A stretch of DNA of 20,674 nt from MADRE2 sp964397015. Its GTDB lineage: Bacteria > Desulfobacterota > Desulfobacteria > Desulfobacterales > Desulfobacteraceae. The stretch lies in contig CAYNHL010000064.1 of the NCBI GenBank assembly GCA_964397015.1, forward strand, positions 1-20,674. The letters are read 5' to 3'. Within the stretch, counting starts at the first letter, position 1, and each line of letters begins with the position of its first letter. Below are positions 6,502 through 14,805 of this stretch, piece by piece. The notes beneath the pieces are model-generated. The model worked only from the letters and a program-made list of their open reading frames with translations, ran no database searches and was not told the DNA's origin. Made by a program: the position numbers and the translations under genes.

Positions 6502-8391
6502 TCAGCCGTTTGCCGGACCTGAAAATACTATTTTGACCAGGGTCCCTCCAGATTCGAGGCAATCGTCCGGGGTGCTGCAGAAAGGGCAGGACCGGACATC
6601 CCCGGGACAGATATCTGTATCGGCAGGAATATAGACGCACCTGGTGGAATCGATTTTCAAGATGAACTCATATTGCTCGGAAAACAGTTTTATCCGCAAC
6701 AGGTCCAGCCCCCTGCCTCCGGCGTTGAAATCATACGGAGACCTGGTGGTGTAATCCGCCGATTCCGGAGGAGTGAAATAATTTTCGAACATCAGCCGCA
6801 TTTTTTCTTTTGTAATCCCGATGCCATGATCCCTGACAACGAGCTCTGGACCGTTTTCCCGGCCAGAAGTCAAAATGATGTCAATTCTGCTGCCGTCCGG
6901 TGTATACTCGACAGCGTTCCTGATAAGGCCGGTTATTATGATATCAAGGATCCGGGGCGGCAGACGGACCGGGCCTGTTTTTTCCAGCCCGGTATTCAGA
7001 GTACAGCTGCGATGGGCGATATCGGCTGACAGGTGCTGCAGGTGGTCCGATAAAACAGGTCCCGGAAAAATAATTTTGGATTCGATTGTCTCAGGTCCGA
7101 AAATATTTTCAATGGCCTGATCCACCTTTTCGATGACCGCCGCTCCCGGATCCTGCGTGTCCACAAGAAGTGTGAACGCATCCCGGCACTCAGCCACAAG
7201 CTGTTTTAAAACAGGATAGACCCTGAAATCTTTTTTTTGCAGCAGGTCACCGGCCTCATACTGTATTTCCAGAATCCTGCGCAAATTACGCTGGCACCTG
7301 GCCACAATTTTTTCAATCTGCGGATCATCGATGTCCATGGCCTGTAATTTTCTGGCCAGCAGTTTCATGGCCGCATCCAGGACTGAAACAGGGGTTTTCA
7401 ATTCATGGGCAAGATGATGGATAACCTTGCCTTTTGCCTGGTTCATGATTTTCAAATCCTGGTATGACTTCCTGAGTTCTTCATTTATCCGGGTGTTTTC
7501 GATAGGCAGGGCAACCGTGCTGGCAACCATCATCAGCATCTCGGTATCGGTTTCATCGAATTTACCAAGCTGCTTGTTCACTACGGAAATAACCCCTATG
7601 GTCCGGTCCTTGAGCTTAATGGGAACAGAGAGCATGTTTTCAGCTACAAGATCAGTTTCTTCATCCACCCGTCTCAGGTAGAACGAGCACTGGGATACAT
7701 CGTCAATGACCAGGGGAACACCTGTCTTGTAGACATGCCCGGATACTCCCTGGTCAGCCGGGAACCGTATTTTCTTGAATTTATTTTCAGATTCCTCGTC
7801 CTTGAATTGAACAGAAAAAAAATACAGCTCATCCGCGGCTTCGTCTGCAAGGAGAATAAACGCTCCCTCCACACCGACCAGGTGCTGAATTTCCGATGCA
7901 ATCAGGGCAATCAGGTCCCCGAGCCTGTGATAGGTGTGCAGGGCGTTTGAAATCCGGAACATGATCTGGTTGGTTTTGGCCATTCTTCTTTCAGCAGTGA
8001 CGTCCCGCAGTATCAATACCTGGCCGATGGGCTCGTCATGCTCATCGTACAAAATGGCGCCGTTGATTATAATATCAAGAATCCGGCCGTCTTTTGTATA
8101 ACGCTGGGTTTCAAAGTCAAGCACGGTACGGTTTAAAAACAACTGCTTCATTCCCTTTTTTGCCTGTTTGAGCAGGTGCCGGGGTATGAAATTGATATTC
8201 CGGCCCTTTATTTCATCCAGGGTCCAGCCGAAAACCCTTTCAAAAGCGGGATTGACATATTCCACGGTATTGTCCAGTGAAAATGCGAAAACCGGGTCCG
8301 GAAGAAATTTCAGCAGGGTATTGAGCCGTTTCGATGCCGGTCTGCCGGTGTGTTCGGCTTTACCGCCGTTATGCGGAATATTGTGATCCAT
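6502..8391 (-). CDS. Soluble PAS-GAF sensor histidine kinase with a Cys-rich insert
   Basis: A 629-residue protein with no transmembrane segment. A PAS domain (about 22-135) is followed by a GAF domain (about 145-300), a coiled linker and HisKA with phospho-acceptor H329 in HHLAHELKTP. The ATPase domain has N492 in RNAVEYTPDG, the G1 box DHGIGI (521-526), the F box ENYFTP and the G2 box GGRGLDLL (558-565). It should autophosphorylate and pass phosphate to a separate response regulator; none is encoded nearby, so it is an orphan kinase. Unusually, after the G2 box there are five cysteines (C585, C595, C602, C605, C611; spacing x9, x6, x2, x5) before the final strand, which could bind a metal or Fe-S cluster or sense redox. 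The start lacks a clear Shine-Dalgarno. It diverges from the exporter-FecR-cyclase operon and is a candidate regulator of it. Confidence 0.9.
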   Translation of the reverse strand: MDHNIPHNGGKAEHTGRPASKRLNTLLKFLPDPVFAFSLDNTVEYVNPAFERVFGWTLDEIKGRNINFIPRHLLKQAKKGMKQLFLNRTVLDFETQRYTKDGRILDIIINGAILYDEHDEPIGQVLILRDVTAERRMAKTNQIMFRISNALHTYHRLGDLIALIASEIQHLVGVEGAFILLADEAADELYFFSVQFKDEESENKFKKIRFPADQGVSGHVYKTGVPLVIDDVSQCSFYLRRVDEETDLVAENMLSVPIKLKDRTIGVISVVNKQLGKFDETDTEMLMMVASTVALPIENTRINEELRKSYQDLKIMNQAKGKVIHHLAHELKTPVSVLDAAMKLLARKLQAMDIDDPQIEKIVARCQRNLRRILEIQYEAGDLLQKKDFRVYPVLKQLVAECRDAFTLLVDTQDPGAAVIEKVDQAIENIFGPETIESKIIFPGPVLSDHLQHLSADIAHRSCTLNTGLEKTGPVRLPPRILDIIITGLIRNAVEYTPDGSRIDIILTSGRENGPELVVRDHGIGITKEKMRLMFENYFTPPESADYTTRSPYDFNAGGRGLDLLRIKLFSEQYEFILKIDSTRCVYIPADTDICPGDVRSCPFCSTPDDCLESGGTLVKIVFSGPANG

Positions 8392-8442
8392 TCAGCGTAC
8401 GATGTCACAATACTGAAGATAAGTAATTGATCATGCTGGAAA

Positions 8443-8469
8443 ATTATGCTTTTCCCCACTTTTTGTCAA
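8443..8469 (-). promoter_or_regulatory. Probable promoter of the histidine kinase gene
   Basis: On the minus strand a perfect TTGACA (8469-8464) is followed by CATAAT (8448-8443, five of six bases) after 15 bases; a poorer TAATTT sits at 17 bases. The short spacer suggests it may need an activator. It is back to back with the operon promoter at 8508-8536. Confidence 0.4.
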
Positions 8470-8507
8470 CCGCTTTTTCAACCAGGGAAGCGAAAGACAA
8501 AAAAATT

Positions 8508-8536
8508 TTGACTAAAATAAGAAAATACGGTACATT
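8508..8536 (+). promoter_or_regulatory. Probable promoter of the exporter-FecR-cyclase operon, with an overlapping inverted repeat
   Basis: TTGACT (8508-8513, five of six bases) and TACATT (8531-8536, four of six) are separated by 17 bases. The -10 region overlaps an imperfect inverted repeat: GGTAC at 8529-8533 and GTACC at 8548-8552, with partly matching flanks toward the centre. That is where a repressor could bind. The leader to the ATG at 8673 is about 130 bases and holds no other feature I can support. Confidence 0.4.
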
Positions 8537-8672
8537 TCAATTAAGACGTACCAATAATCCTTAATTTGTGTCTTTTTCAAAACCGAACCAGTGTCATGGC
8601 CCGGTATATGCCAGTGCCAGGTAAATGACTGATCGTATATCTGTTTTCAACCTGTTATAGATAAGGTTCCTG

Positions 8673-10001
8673 ATGAAAAAACACCTCTTTTTTTCCATTG
8701 TGTTCCTGTGCTGGATAACTTTATCAGGCAATGTTATGCAGGCACAGGGTCAAGACAGTTACACGGATTCATTCGACAAGGGTCTTTTTCTGTTCGAAAC
8801 GGGCCGGTACACAGCCGCCTTTGACATCTTCAGCAGCCTTTGCGAAAAAAATCCTGAAGATGAGGCTCCCACATTCATGATAGGAAGGTCCGCCTTTGAA
8901 GCCGGTGATTATGAAACCGCCGTCATGATATTCGACCGGCTGTTAATCATAAACCCTCAATCGATCCGCGCCCACCTCGAACTTGGAAGATGCTTCATGA
9001 AGCTAAAGGCCTACCAAACGGCAAAACTGTACTTTGGCAAAGTTCTTGAATCCAACCCCCCTGAGCCGGTAAGAACCAACATCGTGTCCTATATCGAAGC
9101 AGCGGACACGGCGCTGAAACAACATTTTTTCAGCGGCTTTTTCAAACTGTTCAGCGGCTGGAACGACAATCCCGGCGCTCTACCCCAGTCCAGTATCATT
9201 CACGTTCCCGCCTTGAATGACCTGGCCGTAACCCTTGACTCGGAACAGGCTGATTATTTTCTGGGCAGTCACTTGAAAATTGGCCACAAGTTCCGGCCTG
9301 AATCCATGCCCTTTACCTGGGAAAGCGCTTTTTCGGCATACCAGGTTTTTTATGACACCCAGAACAGTGAAAGCATCTCCTATGTGTCGGCACAGACCGG
9401 GCCGGTATTCAGCCGCCCCTCTTTCACGGTTTCTCCCGGAATCAGCCTGTCCTACATGGACAGGCATTTTGACAAATACATGGACAGTGTTGCAGGCCTG
9501 CTGTCAATTCAACACCGGTTCACTCCAAAGGCCGGTCTTATGGCACTGCTCAAGGCTGAACAAAAAGATTTTGCCGATGATGCAAGGGATGCGGATGCAT
9601 TCAGTATCATGTGCCAGCCTGTAATCGAGATGCGGGATATCATCTGGTACCTGTCGGTCACTCTCAGTCAAGAGGATGCAAGGCACGGTGAATACGATCT
9701 CAAGCGGCTGGAAATCTCCCCAGGGGCCAAAATACCTTTGCCCATTGACATGGCCCTCAACTTAGGCGGCCGGTTCAGCCGTAGTGAATATGACGATCTT
9801 TATTCCATGTTCAACACATCCAGGACAGATACCCTTTACAGCCTCTTTGCCGGCATTGAAAAAAAATTGTTTGAAAAAAAATACCGCATGAAAAGCCTGA
9901 CGGCCAGCCTGGATTACATCTGGACAAACGCCGGCTCAACCATTGATCTATATGACTATACGCAGAACCAGGTACTTTTGTCCCTTATCATGACATTTTA
10001 A
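8673..10001 (+). CDS. TPR plus outer-membrane beta-barrel protein, Slam/DUF560-like exporter
   Basis: A 442-residue protein. Residues 1-24 are a Sec signal peptide without a lipobox Cys. Residues about 28-130 are tetratricopeptide-like helical pairs (FETGRYTAAFDIFSSLCEKN, FEAGDYETAVMIFDRLLIIN, KAYQTAKLYFGKVLESN). Residues about 175-442 are alternating polar/hydrophobic strands, with the terminal Phe (LSLIMTF) typical of outer-membrane barrels recognised by the BAM complex. Periplasmic TPR plus C-terminal barrel at about 450 residues is the architecture of Slam (surface lipoprotein assembly modulator, DUF560), which moves TbpB- or fHbp-type proteins across the outer membrane. The next gene encodes a protein with a TbpB-like C-terminus, which supports this reading. 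AAGG precedes the ATG. The stop overlaps the earliest possible start of the next gene by one base. A general TPR-porin remains possible. Confidence 0.7.
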   Translation: MKKHLFFSIVFLCWITLSGNVMQAQGQDSYTDSFDKGLFLFETGRYTAAFDIFSSLCEKNPEDEAPTFMIGRSAFEAGDYETAVMIFDRLLIINPQSIRAHLELGRCFMKLKAYQTAKLYFGKVLESNPPEPVRTNIVSYIEAADTALKQHFFSGFFKLFSGWNDNPGALPQSSIIHVPALNDLAVTLDSEQADYFLGSHLKIGHKFRPESMPFTWESAFSAYQVFYDTQNSESISYVSAQTGPVFSRPSFTVSPGISLSYMDRHFDKYMDSVAGLLSIQHRFTPKAGLMALLKAEQKDFADDARDADAFSIMCQPVIEMRDIIWYLSVTLSQEDARHGEYDLKRLEISPGAKIPLPIDMALNLGGRFSRSEYDDLYSMFNTSRTDTLYSLFAGIEKKLFEKKYRMKSLTASLDYIWTNAGSTIDLYDYTQNQVLLSLIMTF

Positions 10002-10012
10002 TGGTGACTTTT

Positions 10013-12517
10013 ATGAAAAACAAAATTCTTTTGTCAGTTATCGGTGTATTGCTTCTTGGTATCCTCTCGGCCGCACCGGCCCGGGCCTCAAAAGAGGCTG
10101 CGGGAAAAGCCATGGCCGTCAGAGGTGGGGTCACCGCTGTTTCCAGCGGCCAGTCCCGCCTGCTTAAAATCAACAGCCCCGTATATGTCCAGGACACCAT
10201 TGTCACCGGAAACAGGGGCAGAATCCAGCTTGTCTTCAGGGACAATACCATAATCACGCTGGGCCGGGACAGTGAATTGACCATCGCCGCCTACCGCTGG
10301 GACGATACCGGAGAGGACAACGCCATGACCAGCGAAATAAAGGAAGGAGTTTTCCGCATACTCGGCGGTGCCATTACACGAAAATCACCGGAAACTTTCA
10401 CCACCAGGACACCGGTGGCTACCATAGGAATCCGCGGTTCCATATACAAAGGCAGGTTCAGGGACAATACCCTCAGCGTGCTGTTCGAAGGCGGCACCGG
10501 AATCGATGTCATCAATGCCGCAGGTTCCGTACCCATACTGCGGCCTGGTTACGGCACGATTGTCACTGATTTCAACACAGCACCCGAAAAGGCATCCCGC
10601 TTCACCACCAGGCAGATAGAAGCAATTGACAGGGAACTGGCCGCAGGAAGCCCGGAAGATGAGCAGGAAAAAACAGAAGGGTTGACAGAAACAGAAAGCA
10701 GTGAACAGGAACAGACCGGTACAACGGGCCGAACCGAAGAGACAGCGGTTGATCAGATGGAAACCGGCCCACTTGACACACCCGGGAACCTTGACCAAGA
10801 TCGCCTCGAGCCTGAACCCCAGTCAGCCTTTGTTGTCACCGGCAGATATAAATCCCTTCTGCAGAATGAAAACGGCACCCAGTCCCGTTACAGCACAGGA
10901 GACACCGCGGGAACCAGTGACCAGGGCCGTGTAACAGGCCATATAACCCTTTCAGACAGTACCACAAGATCCTTTGCCTACCAGCTACCGGAAATTGACC
11001 CGGAATACCCGTACGACGGCCCCCATATATCCGAGCAGACGCGTGAATTCCTGCTGGCCGGCGAAACCCGGACTCTTCGTTCAACCATCATGTCATCGCC
11101 CACAGGAGAATTCTCCATGTTTTCGATTCCAGGAGAATTCCTGGACAACGCAGCCGGTCCGCTGAGGTTCCATGATTTCGGTTATGCAGGCATTCCGGCC
11201 CAAAGCGTGCCCTCAAACGGCATTGACACTTATACCGGAATGATGATGGCTGTCGGAACCATGCCGTCAGATAACGGCAGGGTCACCCTGGACATTGGTC
11301 ATTTCTTCTGTGAAATCAACTGGCATTCTGGAACCTATATCGCCCATTTGACCCGTGGCCCCCAGGGAGAAACCGGGCACGGCCCATTGATATTCGGAGA
11401 TATTGACAACACTGTTTTTTCAAGCCTGCACATGGCCGGACCCTCTCCCGGAGCTCCGGATGAAAACAATCCCGGCACAGTGGATTTCAGCCGGGGTGTC
11501 CTGGAAACAGGAGAATTTTACGGTAACGACGGTCTTGGATTCGGCCTTACCGGCCATGCATCGTCTATTGATATCGAGACCCAGAGCCATGTTCTAAACA
11601 CCCGCGATTTCATCGCCGGAGCCCTGCTTGAAGTTGATGACTTTGAAATACCGGCCCCGTCAGGCACAGCCCGGTTCAATGGATTCGTGGCCGGGCTGTC
11701 GGAAAACATGGCTGACCCGGGTCTCAACAGACGTCTTTTCATGAATACATCCAGCGACGACATGTCCCTGTCCATCGACAGGGACAACGGGCGGGTTACC
11801 GGACACATCACGGCCATTGACCAGCTTCACGATACCGGGGACATCCATGTCACAATCGGAGACAATGACCTGTCCGCATATGTCCTGGACGATCACTTCA
11901 TCGCCTGCCTGTCCGACGGACCTGAAGGTTCCGCCGATATCACACGCTTAAAGCCTTACGGCAACTATCTGGTCACGGCAGCACCCAGAGATGAGGATGA
12001 CATGAATTCAGGCCATCCTACTCCCGGTCACCAGTTCTCGGAGCATATCCAGTGGGGTTACTGGGAGGCGGCCTATGAAGATCCGGTCACGGAAATAGAT
12101 CATCATATCCATGTCCCGGGATCACTCTGGATCGCAGGAGAACTCACCCCTGCGCATGTTGTGAATCATCTTGCAGCCAATGGATTCATCGGTACCTATG
12201 AAGGCGGGGCCGAGGGAATTGTCATAAAAGGCGGCATCGTATCACAACTTTCAGGGGGGCACACAGAACTTGCCATCGATTTCAGCCCCGGCGCACAGAC
12301 ACCGGTCAGCGGCAGCATAAGCTTTGATGCCGCCACCCTGAATGTTACCGGCCACCTGCCTGTCAACGGTGCCGGATTCACTGCCGGTATAAACGGGGCG
12401 GATCATGGGGTGAACGGTGCGTTTTTCGGTCCCGGCGCAGAGGCCATGGGAGGCAATTTCAAGGGCTTTGACAACGATATCCTTTATACCGGCATCTTTG
12501 GTGGAAACCTGCGTTGA
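10013..12517 (+). CDS. Exported FecR-domain protein with a TbpB-like C-terminal barrel
   Basis: I chose the ATG at 10013 (834 residues) because it gives a canonical signal peptide (KNK, hydrophobic core, APARA cleavage) and has GGTGA just upstream; the in-frame ATG at 10001 overlaps the previous stop. In 10013 numbering, residues about 36-170 are a FecR domain (beta-rich, with LVFRDNTIITLGRDSELTI and TIGIRGSIYKG). Residues about 205-275 are a Glu/Thr/Gln-rich, probably disordered linker. The rest is beta-rich with a recurring GRVTGHIT motif. The C-terminus, NGAFFGPGAEAMGGNF (801-816) and then FGGNLR, matches the terminal strands of TbpB-type barrels, the signal-bearing domain of Slam substrates. 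No lipobox Cys follows the signal, so the protein is either soluble after export or held by another route. Its stop overlaps the cyclase start. Confidence 0.78.
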   Translation: MKNKILLSVIGVLLLGILSAAPARASKEAAGKAMAVRGGVTAVSSGQSRLLKINSPVYVQDTIVTGNRGRIQLVFRDNTIITLGRDSELTIAAYRWDDTGEDNAMTSEIKEGVFRILGGAITRKSPETFTTRTPVATIGIRGSIYKGRFRDNTLSVLFEGGTGIDVINAAGSVPILRPGYGTIVTDFNTAPEKASRFTTRQIEAIDRELAAGSPEDEQEKTEGLTETESSEQEQTGTTGRTEETAVDQMETGPLDTPGNLDQDRLEPEPQSAFVVTGRYKSLLQNENGTQSRYSTGDTAGTSDQGRVTGHITLSDSTTRSFAYQLPEIDPEYPYDGPHISEQTREFLLAGETRTLRSTIMSSPTGEFSMFSIPGEFLDNAAGPLRFHDFGYAGIPAQSVPSNGIDTYTGMMMAVGTMPSDNGRVTLDIGHFFCEINWHSGTYIAHLTRGPQGETGHGPLIFGDIDNTVFSSLHMAGPSPGAPDENNPGTVDFSRGVLETGEFYGNDGLGFGLTGHASSIDIETQSHVLNTRDFIAGALLEVDDFEIPAPSGTARFNGFVAGLSENMADPGLNRRLFMNTSSDDMSLSIDRDNGRVTGHITAIDQLHDTGDIHVTIGDNDLSAYVLDDHFIACLSDGPEGSADITRLKPYGNYLVTAAPRDEDDMNSGHPTPGHQFSEHIQWGYWEAAYEDPVTEIDHHIHVPGSLWIAGELTPAHVVNHLAANGFIGTYEGGAEGIVIKGGIVSQLSGGHTELAIDFSPGAQTPVSGSISFDAATLNVTGHLPVNGAGFTAGINGADHGVNGAFFGPGAEAMGGNFKGFDNDILYTGIFGGNLR

Positions 12518-14742
12518 AGCTCACCTACCTGTTCAACCGCCGGACACCTTTCAAGGCGGGGTTTGCCGTAATTTTTGCAGCCTGTGCTGTCTGGTATTCC
12601 TTTGGATATGACAAGCCTTTTCTGCTTTCCTCCATTGACAACAGGATTCATGACCAGTTGTTCCGCATCCGGGGCCCCCGGCCCGTATCCCAGGATGTGG
12701 TGATTGTCGATATCGATGAAGCCAGCCTGAAAAAATATGGTCAATGGCCCTGGCCGAGAGACCTTGTGGCTGACCTGATCCGCAGAATCAACCGTGCCGG
12801 CCCCGTTGTGATCGGCATGGACATTGTCTTTTCCGAAAGGGACCAGACAACGCCTGCAGTGTGCGTCAACCGCTACCGTCACCGGCTTGGTTCGCCTGAT
12901 GCAGAGACTCTGGCCGACATATTGATCCGGGATCCGTCCATGGATCACGACCTGATTCTCGGTGATGCCATTGCAGACGGCAACGTGGTGGCAGGATATT
13001 TCTTTTTAAAAAACGATGACAAACAAAAAACCAAAAACGAGACACCGTTTCCCTCGATCACCATCCGGATTGTTCCGGAAACGGTCAGCTATGCTGATAT
13101 CAGACTTGAATCGGCATACAGGGCCGTTGTCAATATCGATGAGATCGCCACGGCCCGTTCTGAAGGATTTTTCAACGTCTTCCCAGATCCCGGCGGTACT
13201 GTCAGAAAAGTACCGCTGTTCATTTCCATGGACACGATCCCGTATCCCTCCCTGGCTTTTGAAGTCGTGCGGGTGGCCCATGATATACAGGCCGCCACGA
13301 TACATGTGTCAAAAAACACGGGCAGTGCCCTGAAAGGTGTGTCTTTTGGACAATTCACGGTTCCAACAGATGCCCGCGGAAATCTTGCCGTCAATCACAG
13401 GGGACCGGTCTATTCGTTTCCATATCTTTCCGCCGCCGATATACTCAACGGCGACCACAATGAATCACTTCAAGGGCGAATCGTCCTTATCGGCTCATCA
13501 GCCACCGGGATAGGAGACCTGGTCGCCACACCCTTTTCATCAACTTTTCCCGGTGTGGAAGTCCAGGCCGCAGTCATTGATAACATCATTTCAAAAGATA
13601 TCATGGTCCATGACATCAGAACGGAAATCGGCCTGACCTATGTGGTGATTGTGACAGGCGGACTGCTCATGCTGGCGGCCCTTGTCTTTTTACCGGCCAT
13701 CCCCGGGAGCCTTGCTGCAGCCGGTCTTCTTTCCGGCATCTGTGTGGCCGATTACCTGTTTTTTTTCAAGCAGAACCAGCTTGTGGGTATTGTCTATATC
13801 CTTTTTTCCCTGCTGACGCTTTTTATCACTGTCACGGTGATCAATTATTTTTATGAAGGCCGCAGGAGAAGGTTCATCCGTCACGCCTTTTCACATTACA
13901 TTGCACCGTCCGTGATTCATCAGCTGTTACAGAACCCGGACAAGCTCAAGCTTGAAATTGAAAAAAAAGAGGTGACTGTTTTCTTCAGCGATATCAGGGG
14001 ATTCACCCCCCTGGCCGAGCAGATGCCACCCGAGGAGCTCGGCCAGTTTCTCAACCGTTACCTGACTGTCATCAGTGACATCATCATGACCCACGGCGGC
14101 ATGGTGGACAAATATATAGGTGATGCGGTAATGGCTGTCTGGGGAATACCGGTGGAGGATGAAGCCCATGCGTCAAGGGCGGTTTCAGCCGCCATCGACA
14201 TCCGGCAGGCACTGGCTTCCTTTAACCTGGAACAGGCATCCAGGGACCTGGACCTTGTAACCGGTATCGGCATCAATACGGGTCCTGTACTGGCCGGTAA
14301 TTTCGGCAGCCAAAACCGGTTCGACTATACCGTGGTCGGCGACCATGTCAACCTGGCCTCCCGGCTGGAAGCATTGAACAAAACCTATGGCGTGGACATC
14401 ATTGTCTCCGAATACACCCTTGCCCACATCCGGGACAAATTTTTCAGCCGCTGCATCGACACTGTCATGGTAAAGGGAAAAACAAAAGTGATAGATATCT
14501 TTGAAATCATGTGCAAAGGAACCCCTGACCCGGACACCCGGTTGCAGGCAGATGAGTTTTCTAAAGCCCTGGCCTGGTACCGGAACCGGGAATTCACCAG
14601 GGCGCTGGCCCGGTTCGAGGAGCTCAATTCAAGGTATCCCTCCCGCCTCTACCAATTGTACACTGACCGGACAAAATACTTTTTGACCCATCCCCCGCCA
14701 CGGGACTGGAACGGGGTTTTCAAGCATCGGGTGATTGTGTGA
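12514..14742 (+). CDS. CHASE2-domain transmembrane class III adenylate cyclase
   Basis: A 742-residue protein starting at TTG, overlapping the FecR-gene stop by four bases (TTGA), with GGTGG upstream; translational coupling is likely. It has one N-terminal helix, a periplasmic CHASE2 sensor domain (about 35-365; NRIHDQLFRIRGPRP, VDIDEASLKKYGQWPWPRD, GMDIVFSERD, VLIGSSATGIGD), three transmembrane helices (about 370-450) and a cytoplasmic cyclase domain (about 480-670). Both metal-binding aspartates are visible (D493 in FFSDIRGF, D537 in DKYIGDAVMA). K533 and T606 fit adenine selection of the class IIIb type, and N613 and R617 are the transition-state residues. It should make cAMP from ATP in response to a periplasmic or envelope signal. 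The C-terminal 70 residues resemble a single TPR-like hairpin. A guanylate cyclase is less likely. Confidence 0.93.
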   Translation: MKLTYLFNRRTPFKAGFAVIFAACAVWYSFGYDKPFLLSSIDNRIHDQLFRIRGPRPVSQDVVIVDIDEASLKKYGQWPWPRDLVADLIRRINRAGPVVIGMDIVFSERDQTTPAVCVNRYRHRLGSPDAETLADILIRDPSMDHDLILGDAIADGNVVAGYFFLKNDDKQKTKNETPFPSITIRIVPETVSYADIRLESAYRAVVNIDEIATARSEGFFNVFPDPGGTVRKVPLFISMDTIPYPSLAFEVVRVAHDIQAATIHVSKNTGSALKGVSFGQFTVPTDARGNLAVNHRGPVYSFPYLSAADILNGDHNESLQGRIVLIGSSATGIGDLVATPFSSTFPGVEVQAAVIDNIISKDIMVHDIRTEIGLTYVVIVTGGLLMLAALVFLPAIPGSLAAAGLLSGICVADYLFFFKQNQLVGIVYILFSLLTLFITVTVINYFYEGRRRRFIRHAFSHYIAPSVIHQLLQNPDKLKLEIEKKEVTVFFSDIRGFTPLAEQMPPEELGQFLNRYLTVISDIIMTHGGMVDKYIGDAVMAVWGIPVEDEAHASRAVSAAIDIRQALASFNLEQASRDLDLVTGIGINTGPVLAGNFGSQNRFDYTVVGDHVNLASRLEALNKTYGVDIIVSEYTLAHIRDKFFSRCIDTVMVKGKTKVIDIFEIMCKGTPDPDTRLQADEFSKALAWYRNREFTRALARFEELNSRYPSRLYQLYTDRTKYFLTHPPPRDWNGVFKHRVIV

Positions 14743-14805
14743 CATCGGTTCAAAGCATGCCGGAAAAAAGGTCCATCAGGCTCTGCCAGCATGATCCGTT
14801 GTCTT

